Of a DNA stretch of 64,000 bases, positions 48,253-61,957 are shown one piece after another. The notes below the pieces were generated by a model. It did not search any database, was not told where the DNA came from, and saw nothing but the letters and a program-made list of their open reading frames with translations. The stretch is taken from assembly GCA_030062745.1 (NCBI GenBank), contig CP099849.1:23300144-23364143 (forward strand), written 5' to 3'. Numbering within the stretch: the stretch's first letter is position 1; the number at the start of each line of letters is the position of its first letter. Position numbers and translations under genes: made by a program. Origin of the DNA: Capitulum mitella (taxonomy: Eukaryota; Arthropoda; Thecostraca; Pollicipedomorpha; Pollicipedidae).

Positions 48253-51200
48253 CTAGCCGGGGCTGCCGCTGACCCGGTACCGGCGCAGGTGCGGCGCCGA
48301 CTCGGAGGCGGCCGCCGCCCGCAGCTGCAGGTAGTTGTCGTCCCCGATCGGCGCCATCCTGCCGGCCACGGATTGTATGAGCGGTCGCACGGTCGGCACT
48401 GCGCCACACGTCCAGACCGTGTACCGATGTAGCGCTAGACATGCCACGTACCCATAATTTCATTAACTGACACCTTCCGAAGGTGTGCGGTCTTTCCGCA
48501 ACGTCAGGGACTCGGCCTGCAGCAACGCTTTAAATATCGCACGGAAATCGACAAAGACCACAACAAAAGATTACAATTCCTTCCTAAAAACGTCACCCGC
48601 AAGAACCTTCTGCCTCGAGGCCGCCACCAGTCGGCGGACCGCCTGCGACACTCCCAGCGGGGCTAAGACGACCGAACGATCCCTGGTACACCCTCCACTC
48701 GGCCACTCCCCAGCTCAGTCTCCCGGTGACGGCCGGCGGGACCCAGCCGACCGACTCGGCCCGGGCCGCGCTACCAACCTCGAGCCGTAGCGAATGCCGC
48801 GCGCCAGAGTGCGCTTGTGATCTCGGTGCTCCTGCTCCAACGAGATCACCGCCGACACGATGTTGTTGATGGTCTTGAAGCCGACCTCGGTGTCCTGGAT
48901 CTTGTAGTTGGGGTCGCCCGAGTAGACCGCCTGGTAGCCGTACTCCTCTGTCGGGCGGTGGCCTCGGGTTAGCGGGGGACCAGGACAAACGGCAGTGGCC
49001 GGCCTTCGCAAGCCACAGCGAAGCCTGCCGCTGTCTCCTGCGTCCAGCGGCAGCACCGGCGAGAGGACGACCGGCTACCACGCCCCAGCCACATCACATG
49101 GGTCAGAAAAACGCCTCAAGCTTTGGACGAGGTCTTGAATCAGCCACCAGCAGTGGGTATTTACTTCCTGACGTGATCGGTCACTATGGTTTGTGCGCGT
49201 CGACTGCGTGGCCACACGTCATCCGCGCCCGCGGCTGACCCGAAACAAAACAGCGAGCGCATCCGGGAGCTGACCGCGCGGCCGGGCAACGACACTGACC
49301 CTTCAGCTTGCCCAGCTGGTCGAGGTGCGCGAAGAACAGGGCGTACAGCCGCTCCATCTCGCGGTCGCTGTCCGTGGCCAGCTTGATGTCGGCGTGCAGC
49401 TTGTCGGCCGTGACCGGGGCGCAGCCGATGGCGTTCTTGGTCGGCGTCCGGCAGCTGTCGGGCCGGCACGGTCTCAGTCGGGCGGCGACCGACACAGCGG
49501 TGTCGGGGTCTGGCCCTCGGCTTGCCCCGTGTTGGCGAGGCAGACGCTAACGTTTCGATTCGTCCGTTAGGCGGCCTATCGCCTCCCCCGTCCCTCCCTT
49601 CTTTAACCTATCAGTTATCGCGGACAATCGCAGTCGCAACCTATAGTCCAACAAAGACGATGATGCATCCCGCGGGCTGTACGCGCGTACACGACCTGGC
49701 CCGATTGACAGCTAGTCCGGCCGGCAGACTGGCGGGCGCGCGCTCACTGACCAGGTCCAGCTGTTGTCGCGGAACTGGCCAGGGTGGTACTGGTCCGTCT
49801 TGTCCTGGTTGTGGGCGCACACCTTTGACAGGATATCCATCCACGCCTTTTGGTCCACGCAGTTGCTCGCCTGTGTGTACCGACCACGGTCGATCATGGA
49901 CATCAAACAACAATGACAAAATCATGGACCATCAGGGACACCCCTTCGCTTTAATGTGAAGGGTGCCCTGATGTTACATGGCGTTATGATATATAAGATG
50001 TTCAATGGTAGATGAACTATTTATTAGTTCCCACCCAAATACTGTTCGCTGCCATTAATGAGTTATTAAAAACACCGTAAAAAACGGGTGTAAAACCAAA
50101 AATATCATTCCACGAATAGTTCTGCAGGCAAAAAGGCATTCTTCTAGTAAAAAATTAACAAGTCGGTGCCCGCTGGTAGCAATGCCATAAGTATCACAAA
50201 GAAATGTAAAAGCCAGGGCCGGGCCGGCCATCCTGTGTAACTTTTTTTCTGGTTGTTGAAGACTCATTCCCTTTATGATTTCACTCGTAATCAACCGCAC
50301 CTACATGATCAATGCTGCGTCTCAAATGACGTACCGTAACGCAGCTATAAACTCTAAGGAGCGTAACATGACAACTTCTATATTATAAAGAAAACGGCTG
50401 AAAGCAGCCTGCCTGTGTGAATAACGTTATAACACGAAGCCATTTTCTGTGAAAATTGTTATCACTTCCATCACCGCACGGATTGACCAGAACAGGCTGC
50501 GACGGTGCAGTTCTGTATCAGCACGCACCTGCATGTAGAGATCCCTGTCGGGCTGGCACAGCTTGAACATGTTCTTCTTCTTGAACTCCGCCTCGTCCAC
50601 CACCTCCACGGCCCTGATGTTGTCCACCGGGATCTCGTAGATCGGCCGTCGCCCTGCAGCAAGGGTTCCGAGTAAGGGGCCAAGGCTCGAGCGGGGGCCG
50701 ACCGCCAGAAGTTCGCGGCCCGTCCTCGCGAACCGGAACATGGTCCACGGCAGCCGGCCGACAACGACACAACAGCGCATCCCACTGCCCTCGTTAGGAG
50801 AGCGCGCCTGGCAGTGTTGGAAACCTGGTTTTTCTTCCTGGTGTCGGAGTACAAATCTCTTTTGGAGTATAAAATGTCATGCGTTTATGTGAGAAACATG
50901 GACTAACTAGGTGCTTTGCAAGCATGTGACCAGGAGGGGCGGATCCAGGGGCTCCGTTTTGGGGGCAAACCAGTTTCCTGGGCCTACATGGTAGGTCAGA
51001 AGAGTCGTTGACCAGGGGGGGAATGCAGAGTGCACTTCAGCAGCTGAGTATGGATGGTAAACCATCAACCGGAGGGGGAACGCTATGCAACTACAAACTC
51101 TGTTGAGTAGGAATACCCATGTCTTTTGGGAGGAGCAAAGCATTTTGGAGTACAACATTTTTCTTGGAGGATAATTTTTTTGGTGTTCCTTGACACCAGA

Positions 51201-54200
51201 AAACGACAGATTTTCCAACACTGGCGCCTGGTGTTGGGCAGCACGTGCGGGACGGTCCGACAGAGCACCGACTGACAGAACGGGAAACGTACTAGACATT
51301 GAGCAATCCGTTCCTGGTGCAGAGGTAAACAAAAGAACACCGCAATTTCACGGTATCGTCATTCCACTTCAGGGCCTTGCTTTTGCGCGTCAGCACCGTT
51401 CTGGATAAATGCCACGCATGACCATGCAGGCATAGTTAAAGGGCACAGCCCTCAAAATCCGGTAGGCGGGAGGGCCTCACCTTTCTGCGTCGAGTAGGTC
51501 AGGCTCCGGGTGGTGAGACAGAAGTAGCGCTGTCGGAAGTTCTTGAGCCCCGGCAGCCGCCTGCCCAGTGCCCGCTTCACCAGCGGCCTGACGAAGACCA
51601 GCGATCGGCTCAGAGACCGCAGCATGGGCCCGCTTTCGATCACCGTGACGCGATAGATGGAGCACTCAACCGGGCAGAGCGCTGCCGCGTCACGCGCTGA
51701 TTCCACTGTCGCACCCGATGCTGGCTATAACTCACCACCGAACGCAACACGGGGATGCAACCAACCGGGACGAGTACTGCCAATGCAAGGGATGATTCTC
51801 CTGTCACATCCGATGCTGGCACTAACTCACTATTGCCTGGTCGGGAACAGAGAACGTTCCCATCTCCAAGAAAGCTTTCTTTTTCCCCAACTAGGTTTAT
51901 TCATCGAGCAGAGCTGACTGATGGCAGCAACACTATGCTGATGTAGATCAGAAAGTCAGACAGCCATGTGTGCTGCAGCCTCACCAGTTTCCAAGCCCAG
52001 CAGCTATGCAAAGAGAGTCACGTTAGGCATCTGTGGGTCTTTTGTGGGTAGCATGTTAGTATTAGTAGACCAACCAGCCTCCACCCCCATTCATCACCCT
52101 CATCACCCATCACGTTGACAATGACGTGCCACTTGACAGAAACCGTCACAAACACGAACACTCCAGCAAAGCCGACATTAAGTCGCGCTCGCTGAACAGA
52201 GTACACCACACAGAGGTGAAGGACGCACGCCCCTTGAGTCTCTTACCCTTCTTTGAGAATGATGGGCGCATCCAGTGCCTGGTGAGGAGCAGACTCCGTC
52301 GATATTACGTCCAGAAACTGCAAAAACGAGTGCAGGAAATCAGCGGCGCACACAGGTCCAGACTACAAATGTCCCTGGCCAAAACAAGGCGGCGAACATC
52401 ACACCTGGCCACGTCAACCCCGAGTCAACGACTACAACTGATCCGCAGCAGCTATCACTTCCCAACGGCAGCAGACATTCGGATCACTCTGCGCTCTAAA
52501 ATACTCTCCCCTGGCCATAGTCTGGTCGGAACCGAACGCCGCAAGATACCCGCAGAGTGCCACCCACTCTGCCCGCGCTCCTCGCACGTACCACCCGCAG
52601 CTTCTGCAGGTAGCTCTCCGTGAAAAAGTCCTGGTGCACGGGCGTCATGTACTCCTCCTTGAAGGTGACGGCGCACCGCGAGCCCACGCAGCTGCCCAGG
52701 CTGTTGATGGTCTTGGAGATGAGCTTCAGCGTTCGGCTCGTCTGAGTGTCCTGTGGGTCAGTACGGCCAGGCTTAACAAGATGCCCCAGACCGGGAACAG
52801 AGCAGCCTCCGCTGACCGACACTGCGAACTCCAGCGCATGAGGCTTGATGCACAATCCATGTCCACTACGAGCTGACAGGACCAGGCTCTCGCGATGCCC
52901 ATGTGGCGTCATTTATGCCCACGAAGCGACGGCGAAGGCAGGCCAAGAAACCTTGTTCACGAAAACATCTGTAACCACCGCAAAATATGTTGTAGGGTTG
53001 CCTCATACAAGAGACATCCTGGACTAGCTATTCTCTTTAAGGATGGCAAATGCATAACATATAAGTTGCCGAGTTAACGCCACAATGTCCGATACAGCAA
53101 TGTCCTGCAGGACAGACGTTAACCACTCACCAGCTGTTCCTGAGTGAGATCGAACAGCTTCGGGTTGAGCAGCGCTGGCGCAAAGAACCTCAGGAACACG
53201 AACCCGGAGAGCACGCAGTACTGTACCTCCTGGTTATCTGCAATGGACAAAGATCCGACCTTCGACATCCAAGACTCCACAGTAGTGCAGAGGCAACCCA
53301 TTTGTGTCTCGGTGAGCTGGGCGGTCTGGTTATCTAGCGCAGCTCCCAACACCGCCGGTCATTTGCCCGTTATCGAGCATCGCGCTAAGGCCAGCTTGGA
53401 TGCACGTTGTCTTGTAACCGTCTGATTCTGCTACAGTGCATTTACCGAAAACATGCACACACTGCTGAGATTTGAGATGCTTACAGTAAGTGACCTGCGT
53501 TGCGCGGGACATCCACATTACGTGACGACAACATACCAGTGCACAGACGTTTGTTGTAACTCACCACCGTGAGAAGAGCGGCTACGAGCGGGAACGACGG
53601 AAAGCGGCAGGTTTGCGCCGCGCAACCAGCGATGGCTTAACACGAGACATTCCCACTGCCAGCCGTCCGTGGCGCGGCCGACTGCGGGCGGCTGTCCGCC
53701 ACGGGCCAGCACAGCCTCCGGACAGAGGCCGGCCGACGGCCGCAGCTCACCTGGGAAGAACAGCTTGGCCTGCCGCTTCAGCGCGAAGAACACCCGGCAC
53801 ATTATGGACGGACACTGGTAGGCCGACTTGATGATGGCGTCGAACGTCTGGCGGATGTAGTCCTTCAGGTTGGCCAGGTTCGTCTCGAGCCGCTCGCCGT
53901 CGCCGATCTTGCCCTTGTCCACCTGGCGGCGGTCGCCGGTGTTACGACAGACAATCGTGTCGCACGACGGTAACCGAACGAAGCTGGTGGTAGAGGGACC
54001 ATGGGGACAAATGCCGGCTGATGCCCGCCACTCAAATTAAATGACTAGTATCCAACATGCTGGCAGAACTTTTGTACACAATGGACACTGGTCCTTATCA
54101 TGCTTCCATATCTGTTTCAAAATAAGTTTTCTGGCAAACTGGTTCTCATCAAGTTTCCATATTTTGTCAAAATAAGTTTTCTGGCAAACTGGTTCTTATC

Positions 54201-57200
54201 ACGCTCCCATATTCCTTTCAAAGTCAGTGTTCTGGCAAGAGAAACAGTTGAATCCAGGCTGATGGTTTTAATACCTAAAACGGGAGTTTATACACCCCAA
54301 GACTCAAAAAATAATCACACCAATCAATTAATCACTCCTCTGCACTTCCACTTCACGAACGGCATACCTCGCAAGGCTTCTTCTCTTGCGTGATGCGTTC
54401 CACGACCGGTTTTAGAACCGTGTGCAGGTAGTGCTGCCCGGCCAGCTTCATCAGCTCGTCCATGCACTTGGAGACGAGCGTGTTGCCCCGGAAGATGGTG
54501 TTCGGATCGCTGGCGAAGGTCGGAGCGGTCAGTCGGAGCGGACGCGGCCTGGACGAACCGGCCGGAACCGGACGGACCGGCCGACAGGGTCTGTGCCGGG
54601 GCGCCGGGGCGTCAGGATTGGTAACTAGTGGGGTTTTAGGGCGCACTGGCAACTAGGCGATTTCGCGTCCATGTCGCGGGCTCAGTGACACGCACAACAA
54701 AAGATGAACCAGTCCCACACACACCAGGGGACCACAGGGCACGAGTGACCGCCAAATGAAGTGATCATGACCAAAATGATCAAAAGCCACTGCAGTGACC
54801 CGCCCCGAGCCGCAGAAGGTCGCCAGACAGAGCCGTTACTGACGTTTCTCGGGCGATCTCGTACGCTGCGAGCGACTCGATAAACGGTGCGATCTTGCCG
54901 TGGTGCAGGAACACCCGCACCAGCGGCTCGGCCGCCTCCTGTTTGTTGGCAGCCACCTCTCCCAGGATGTAGGCGGCGCTGCAGGTCACCGGCTGCCGAT
55001 GGCGGGGACAGGGTCACCACTCCGCACACTAAACACACACAGTGGCCACCACCCTGTTGGTCGCTCGGGATATCACCGGCTGAAGTTTGCGACTCACGAA
55101 ACATTCAGCAGGCCCGCAGGCCACAGTGAGACTGTCAGAGACAGAACATATACTGGCCAGTGAACTATTTAAGTTGCACCGGGATAGCATGGGTTTCCTT
55201 TTTTCAATCTTCTAGAAGCCACCTATTAATAGGTGGCCTGGGTTAACATGGAACATCCTGGGATGGGCAATTTTTCCTTCAATCGGGTTCACCTAAAATC
55301 ACGCCATGGCGCTACACCATAATCTGCCGCTGGACGACAAATGTGAACAACTGACTGCTGGGACATAAACCAGCTTCTCAATTCCGTCTGTGCCACCGGC
55401 CTTTCCTGAACAACCCTCGCGTCTCCCAGTCGATGCCTCTGATGACTGAGCACACGATCCCGGCCTCCCGAGCCGGCGTGGACCCAGTGGGCAGCCGGAG
55501 CGCGCTCACCTTGACGCCGGGACTCTGCAGGATCAGGTTCAGCAGCTGGTCGTAGTGCTTGGAGCTGATCACCTCGTCCGAGGTGTACTGCAGCTTGACC
55601 CGCAGCGAGCCCAGGTCGTGCGCGATCACGCGGTTGTTCTCGCGCGGCTGCAGAAAGTACCTGGCGGAGGCGAGACGTCGCCACTCAGCAGAGCTGCTGA
55701 GCTGATGCCTGCACACGTCAGGCTCAGACGTCACACTGCTGCTGCGTCGGGACCTGTTGCCGTTCAGCCCGGAACTGGCTTACTGGCACTGACGAAATGG
55801 ACCGGCCGTTGCCATTGCAGCCATTAGCAGAACGCAACAACACAGCACGTACTGCCAAAGAACCAAATCACGCCCAAGAAAGAGAGTGTTACCTGAAAGA
55901 TACTTCAAAGCATAATGGACCTAAAAAACGCAAACGTAAGACAAATGACAAAATGACAAAATGATTCATGCATACACCAAACAAACAGGAAACAACGAGC
56001 CAAAGCCTGGAAATCACGAGCGGCAGAGCTCCCTCGCCCAATACCCGTGACCGGCGGCTCACCACGTATCGTAGCCCTGGTTGAGCTTGAAGCCGGCCTC
56101 TCCATTGAGCGTGATCCGGACCTCGCCGAGGAAAAGATTGCCAAAGATGCCAGTCGATTCGTGCCAGACGGTGACGCGCAGCTGCATGGCGGCCAGTGAG
56201 TCGGCCGTGATCTCGCTCGGCCGCTGCGACATCTGCCGGCCAGAGACCGTCCGGTGCGTCACATGCCGGGTCTGATCACAGGCGCGTGACACGCCGTCAC
56301 AAGCCAGGTCTAGACACCAGGCTTGTCACAAACAAGGTCTGGTCACCAGGCGCGTCACACGCCGGGTCTGGTCATCAAGTGCGTCACAAGCCGCATTTGT
56401 TTATCAGGCGCGTCCCGTGCGGAGTATCGGCATCAGGGTCATTGCGCGTGTGGTCCGACACACCGCGACGATCAACGGACACCCATCAGGTCCGATCCAA
56501 CAGCAGTCACACCTCACGATGGCTATTCAAGATATTTCATGCAAATGTTCAGCTGAAGGAGTGATGTCTGGGCCCGAGGTCGTGCTAAACATAGCTTTTG
56601 CATGGGCTCTGAAACACATCCTCGATCGATAATTCTAGGTTAACGGCTCATAACGGCTCAATGGGCCATCTAGCTCACATATGATCACGAGATTCCTGGT
56701 CTTCGGCAGACTGCATCCAATTTCAACATGGGCGTGCCTACAGGTGGCCAATCTGCTAACGCAGATGTGCTCATCGACACCACCTCACACATACAGAACA
56801 TCCTTCAAAATCCCCACACTCATGAACATGAGCCAACATTTGGCAACAACCACAAAACACAAGGTAAATCACACAGGTCATTCATATGGCTATTTGAAGG
56901 TAAGAATAAATGCATAATCAAAATGATTCCTACTGGTCTAAAATAAGACGAATGTTGAATGTTTTCATAAATGGACGCGGCTGATCTGAAAATGCCATTC
57001 ATAACATTTTTGTGCCTCTTTTTCAGAAAAAAGAACAGCTGCAAATAGCACACGATTGAAAAAAAAAAAAAAACGAAAAAACAACGGGAAATCGCTTTGA
57101 ACCTCTGTAAGTCCAGACTTTAGAACCCGTATTATATTAGCCGGTACATTACAGATCGGCTTCTAAGACTACAGGCTACAACTTTGATCTCCATCCAAAC

Positions 57201-58994
57201 GTGTAAAGGTGGACCATTCCCTATGAATGCCACAAAACATTAAAACATCATACCTCAAAGTGGAACGTTTCATCGAAGTTCGGGCAGATTGTTTTGTTCT
57301 TCTTTTTGGTGCGTTTTGACTCCAGCTTCTCGTTTTCGCACCAGAGCGAGACGTTGACGTGCGGGTCGCACGAGCCGTTGTTCTTAGTGAGACCACTGCA
57401 CTCGATCACCCTGAGAACGGCAGGCACATCAAGTAAATATCGCGACTAGGGATGCATCGGATCGCGGTCTCTGTGATCCGGCCGGATACCGGATATGCCG
57501 GATCGGAGTGCAGGATATCCGGCCGGATACCGGATATTATGTTTACCTGCTTCTGTTTATTTTTTTACAGAAAACAATGCGACAAAAAGGACTAAACTAA
57601 AAAAGGAAAAATCTGGAAAACCTGCAAAAATATTAAATAAAATGTTAACACTGTGAATTATTCACCATGGTGCCTACACTTACTGTGAGGTTTTCATAGG
57701 TTTCCTTGCAAAAAATAAGTAGGTAAATAAAGAACACAACAATCATAGCAGAGGGTAAACTAAGAACAACAACCACCACTCACTGCATGCAAAAGCATAG
57801 GTGTAACCACAGTTCAGAAACTGGGGGGGGGGGGACAAGCTGGCTACAATCCACCAAGAATAGGTGGAGGTGGGGGGTAACATCACTTTTTTCGGTCGTT
57901 GCATAACGTCCGGTTGAAATTCCTTCTGTTGAGTTTCAAAGCTCAAGAAATTATGCCAACCACAGGAAGTACCTATTTGATACTTAAAAATTCAAGGGAT
58001 AATCACCACTTCTGGAAAACAAAGTGGAACATGCCCCCCCAGCCCACACAGGGATTTCACCCATAAGCGACTCCAGAATATGGAAAATGGCACTGCAGTG
58101 CCTTAGTGGAACTAGAACACCTGGCTTGACAAGTATTCTATATGAATACTAAGGTATGCATCTTGAAGTATACTGCCCCTTAATGCATTTGCATCAGAAG
58201 ACCTGAGAAAGGTAAATGTTTGAAAAATGGAAAGATAATACATCACAAAATGGGTTGCTGGGCATATGCTAGCTACTGTCTCACAGCTTTGAGTTGGGGT
58301 CCCAGTCTTCCCAAATATGTCTCAACTTTCCCAAACTACGAAGAAAAAGTGGCGTTCCAGACAGACCATGGAAATCATAGTTACAATGACAATCTAAGAT
58401 AACAACGCACATTTTTCCTGAAATGGTTTTGTAGGCAGACATTAGATCGTACACCAGGAGGTTACATTCCCGGCAATATCCAGAAATATCCGGCCGGATA
58501 CTGGGTAATTTCTAGAATCCGGCCGGAGATCCGGCCGGACCAGATATCTGGAGCATCCCTAATCACAACCAACGTCCATACTGTATATGCCATATACAAC
58601 ATCATACCATACTACCATCTGGGTGCAATCCACCCTAGAACCAGCTGGGATAAACTACAATAAGCCACCAAAGCGGGATGACCAGTGTTTCCGTCATGAT
58701 CCAAGCCTACCAGCTTGGGAATACAGACTTATTCCAGCACTGATTTTGACATAAGTATGTAATCTTCTGGCTTTAACAGATGAGCCATGTGATCCGGAGT
58801 ATCAACTGCAATGTGGACTTGCACATGCACAACTAGGTATTCAAATGATTATGAGAAGGCACTTCTTACCAGGCAAATACTAATACAATCAGCAATTAAC
58901 ACCATATGTTGATAAAAACATGAACATTATTGTTATTACAAGTGCCACAGATAATCAAACATTACAATGTGACAAGTGCTGGACAATGAACATG

Positions 58995-59049
<55 letters not shown>

Positions 59050-61957
59050 CACATACACAACACATGTGTATATACACACATACATTAATGTATATAACAA
59101 AACAATAACACTCAACTCTTGTCACAAATAGTAAAATCATAGCATTTATTACACTAGCCTTAACACCTCCAAAGTATTGCATACCTCCACTCCCCCCTGT
59201 CGACTCAATTTTAACAGAGCACTTAATCATTCTGAACAAGCAAATTAAAATCTTTAGCTCAGTGGACCCAAAACATAAGAAATACCCAAACCAGTCAACA
59301 AACCCAATCAATAATGAGACTGTTGTGACCTAAACATCAATAATAAGACTGTTCTGACCTACACATTGTTCTCAAGGAAATCCAAATAATGTTTTAATTC
59401 CAGATAGATCACTTTAAATTTCCATTTTTTCTGCTACAATAAATTTCTTTCAAATTTAATTTTCACCATGGACATTTTGCATGGTAACCAGATTACTCAG
59501 CACTCAACAGACACAGCATACTCTTATGTGCATCATATTACTGCTACTTCTGTTCCTATTCAATGCATACCTGTACAGCACCAACTGTTCTTCGGTACAC
59601 AAAACAATCTTACAGGTGTACTCATTAATGTCCTATGCTGTTTGTCCACTTGGCACCTCAGCTGCATGCATTGGCCAGTGCAAGTTCATATCAGGTTTTC
59701 ATCAATGAAACTACGCATCTGGTTGGTAGATCACCACAAGCAATTCCATTGCCCACCCAATAAGGAATCAAATGGTGTATACAGGGAAGGGGTGTATGAA
59801 ATAGCTTCATGAATAGGCCACATGTAATGTGAATGCTAAACCTCTCCATGGTTGTCCAAAGTTCTTACACCTCTATGCCACATTTTAACTCAGGCCGCAA
59901 TCATTATCATCTCTTAAAAAATACGAATCCAGTTAATGCCTCATGGCATCAAAATCAAAGGAAACAAGACAAAACTGGTTTTCTGTGTGCAATACCCTGC
60001 TCACAGTGCCCACCAGCCATGGTGGGAGCTGGTGTCAGCAATCTTTTTGTGAGGGTAAATCATGGCAAAGGTGAACCCAGAAAACACAAACGTTATTCAA
60101 GACAATGCCTTCAAATTTACAGCCTTATCAGTTACTAGGATAGAATGTGCATACTGTTTAACTCCACTCCCATCATGGGAACATATGACTTCAATCAAAA
60201 ACTTTTCAGTATTAGTAACATCTGTACCACCTCCTCTCATCTCATGAAGAGGTAGATATTCATGTACACCTGCCTATTCATAAACTGGCCTTATAAATAA
60301 AAAGAAATAATGACACTAGGACTGCTACTACACAAAAATGCAGTCAACCTGATCACATCTTAACTGAAGCACCCACATTTATTCAAAGGTGCTTGTTAAA
60401 ACATGGGACTGCACTTACTTGACACTCAACCTGGTTTGTGTTGGAGCATCTTCTGACTTCTGAATGGATTCCAGCCTGATTTCAAGGTGTACTTCACCCT
60501 GAACCTCTGAGTCACAATCAACTGGTAGGATTTCAAACCAGTGATCCTTGCCATAATACTTGTGAAGGTCTTCCTTCTTCACAGACACTTTTCCCAAAAC
60601 CTAGAAAAGGTTGCTTTGTATTCATTTCTTCTCACATTTCTGCTCTTGTTTCAAACAAACAGAATCAGGACCCAGATCAGAAGGTATGAACTGAAAAAAT
60701 CAGGGCAATGACAGTAAATCTGGGTAACATGACAATGAGAAAAATCCTAATGTTTTTATCTTATGGTCAATAGTAAATTTTACCTTGTCCTGTTTTCCAC
60801 TTCTTTCTCTGTCATATATGTAGAACGACAGCCACCGGAACTTTCTTGGAATGTCAAAGTTGTATTCATCTCCAAAGAATGGGCTGTCAATAAATTCAAG
60901 ATTACAAAGGGCACATAGCTGTAATTTACATACCTGCCATAAATTAACCAAATGTATCATGTTTATCACTGTAACTGCAATACTTGTTTAACATACATAC
61001 ATTCTTGTATATTCTTACACTGCATGCCTGCTCAACATGTACTTTTGAGCTTAACAGAACACCTTCTGCTGCACTTTTGGCCCAAAGAATATGAAGCACC
61101 TAATACATGCAATTCCAACATACTTCAAAGCCATCTCAGAAAACTAAAATGCATAGCTGGAGTCACAACAATCATGAGAATTTCTTGAACAAACTCTCAG
61201 ATGTACTTAGTAGAAAGGTACTGCACCAATGAATCTCACTTACATTTAGGCACCTACTGCATGAACAAACTGAAAAGAAATGCCATGCATGCAAAAAAGA
61301 TTGCCCTTACTTTAAGGTTTTTTCTACAGTGTTAGTCCGATGGATTTCTTCCTGGTCCAAGTTCACTGTGCAGAAGACATCCCTGCTGCCCACAGAACCA
61401 TGACTGCGGGATGGCAGATTTTTTGCTTCACCTGCTCAAACAAAAAAAAAATAGTAGCATGGCATATGACATCAATGGACACATTGCATTTATTTGAGAA
61501 CAAATAACATCAGAAAATGGGGAAATGAATCACATCAAGCATTATAAACAACACTTCTCATTCACAAAATATGAATGAATGGTCATTGTGGGTGAATGAA
61601 TGGGACAAAGTACATAAAACGTCCAGCAAGATACAATCCCAGTTTTTTACAACTACTATTCGATGGGCTTTATGATGGTCAATCAAAATTCCCAAGCAAG
61701 ACAACAATGTGCATGTATCACAACAGGTTGCGACATCCACTCATTCATTCATAAATTCGTCCACCCACAAAATGCGGCAAAACACGGCGCACACGATTGA
61801 GCCCCCCAATGCCATATCCAAAGCAGAGAAACGTAGGTAATAAAACTGGCAGCACCCCGTCCCATATATCACTCGATTTAAATGCCCGTGTGTCAATTCC
61901 CTCACCGATATTTATCTTGATGCGCTCCTCAACGCGAGCTCTTGCACCTGACGCCAT
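48253..61957 (-). CDS. RASA3: Ras GTPase-activating protein of the GAP1 (RASA2/RASA3) family
   Basis: GAP1 proteins switch Ras off by raising its GTPase rate at the membrane. Nineteen exons join in phase to 836 aa; human RASA3 has about 834. Starts are 61957, 61431, 60883, 60600, 57410, 56232, 55660, 54992, 54509, 53922, 53237, 52750, 52317, 51587, 50653, 49870, 49454, 48947 and 48358. Matching ends are 61906, 61311, 60784, 60419, 57254, 56063, 55510, 54844, 54368, 53751, 53131, 52595, 52247, 51481, 50529, 49752, 49300, 48779 and 48253. Domains: C2A (1-150) with [13 protein letters not shown]2B (about 150-290) with [10 protein letters not shown]; RasGAP (about 312-553) with arginine-finger segment NTIFRGN and the [17 protein letters not shown] core; PH (about 577-690); Btk zinc motif H683, C694, C695, C705. 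The end, [11 protein letters not shown], matches the RASA3 tail. RASA2 orthology is not excluded; arthropods usually have one Gap1. Confidence 0.95.
50812..51223. mobile_element. hAT-type MITE with 8-bp target duplication
   Basis: The ends CAGTGTTGGAAA and TTTCCAACACTG are inverted repeats. The 8 bp GCGCCTGG flank it exactly on both sides (50804-50811 and 51224-51231), the duplication length of hAT elements. It has no coding capacity and lies in the RASA3 intron between the two PH exons. A truncated relative is at 35271. Confidence 0.92.
54092..54245. repeat. Three-copy tandem repeat, unit about 52 bp
   Basis: Units share TTCCATAT and AATAAGTTTTCTGGCAAACT. The third copy is more diverged. 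It lies in a RASA3 intron. Confidence 0.85.
56250..56415. repeat. Minisatellite, unit about 29-30 bp, beside a RASA3 exon
   Basis: Five copies of a unit like GCGTCACACGCCGGGTCTGG start within about 20-30 bp of the 3' splice site of the exon at 56232, on its intronic side. Confidence 0.85.
57447..58561. mobile_element. 1.1-kb hAT-type element with TAGGGATGC ends
   Basis: The ends TAGGGATGC and GCATCCCTA are inverted repeats, and both subterminal regions hold multiple CCGGCCGGAT motifs. Flanks ATCGCGAC (57439-57446) and ATCACAAC (58562-58569) match at 6 of 8 bases. Both differences are G to A in a CpG. No transposase frame is seen. It lies in a RASA3 intron, 37 bp from an exon. Confidence 0.85.
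58997..59080. repeat. (AT)n microsatellite followed by CA-rich repeats
   Basis: About 46 bp of pure AT dinucleotide lead into ACACATACAC-type repeats in a RASA3 intron. Confidence 0.97.

Noticed and set aside
47240-48463. Several long open frames on both strands
   Set aside because: High GC removes stop codons. None has motifs, and one only overlaps the last RASA3 exon in another frame.
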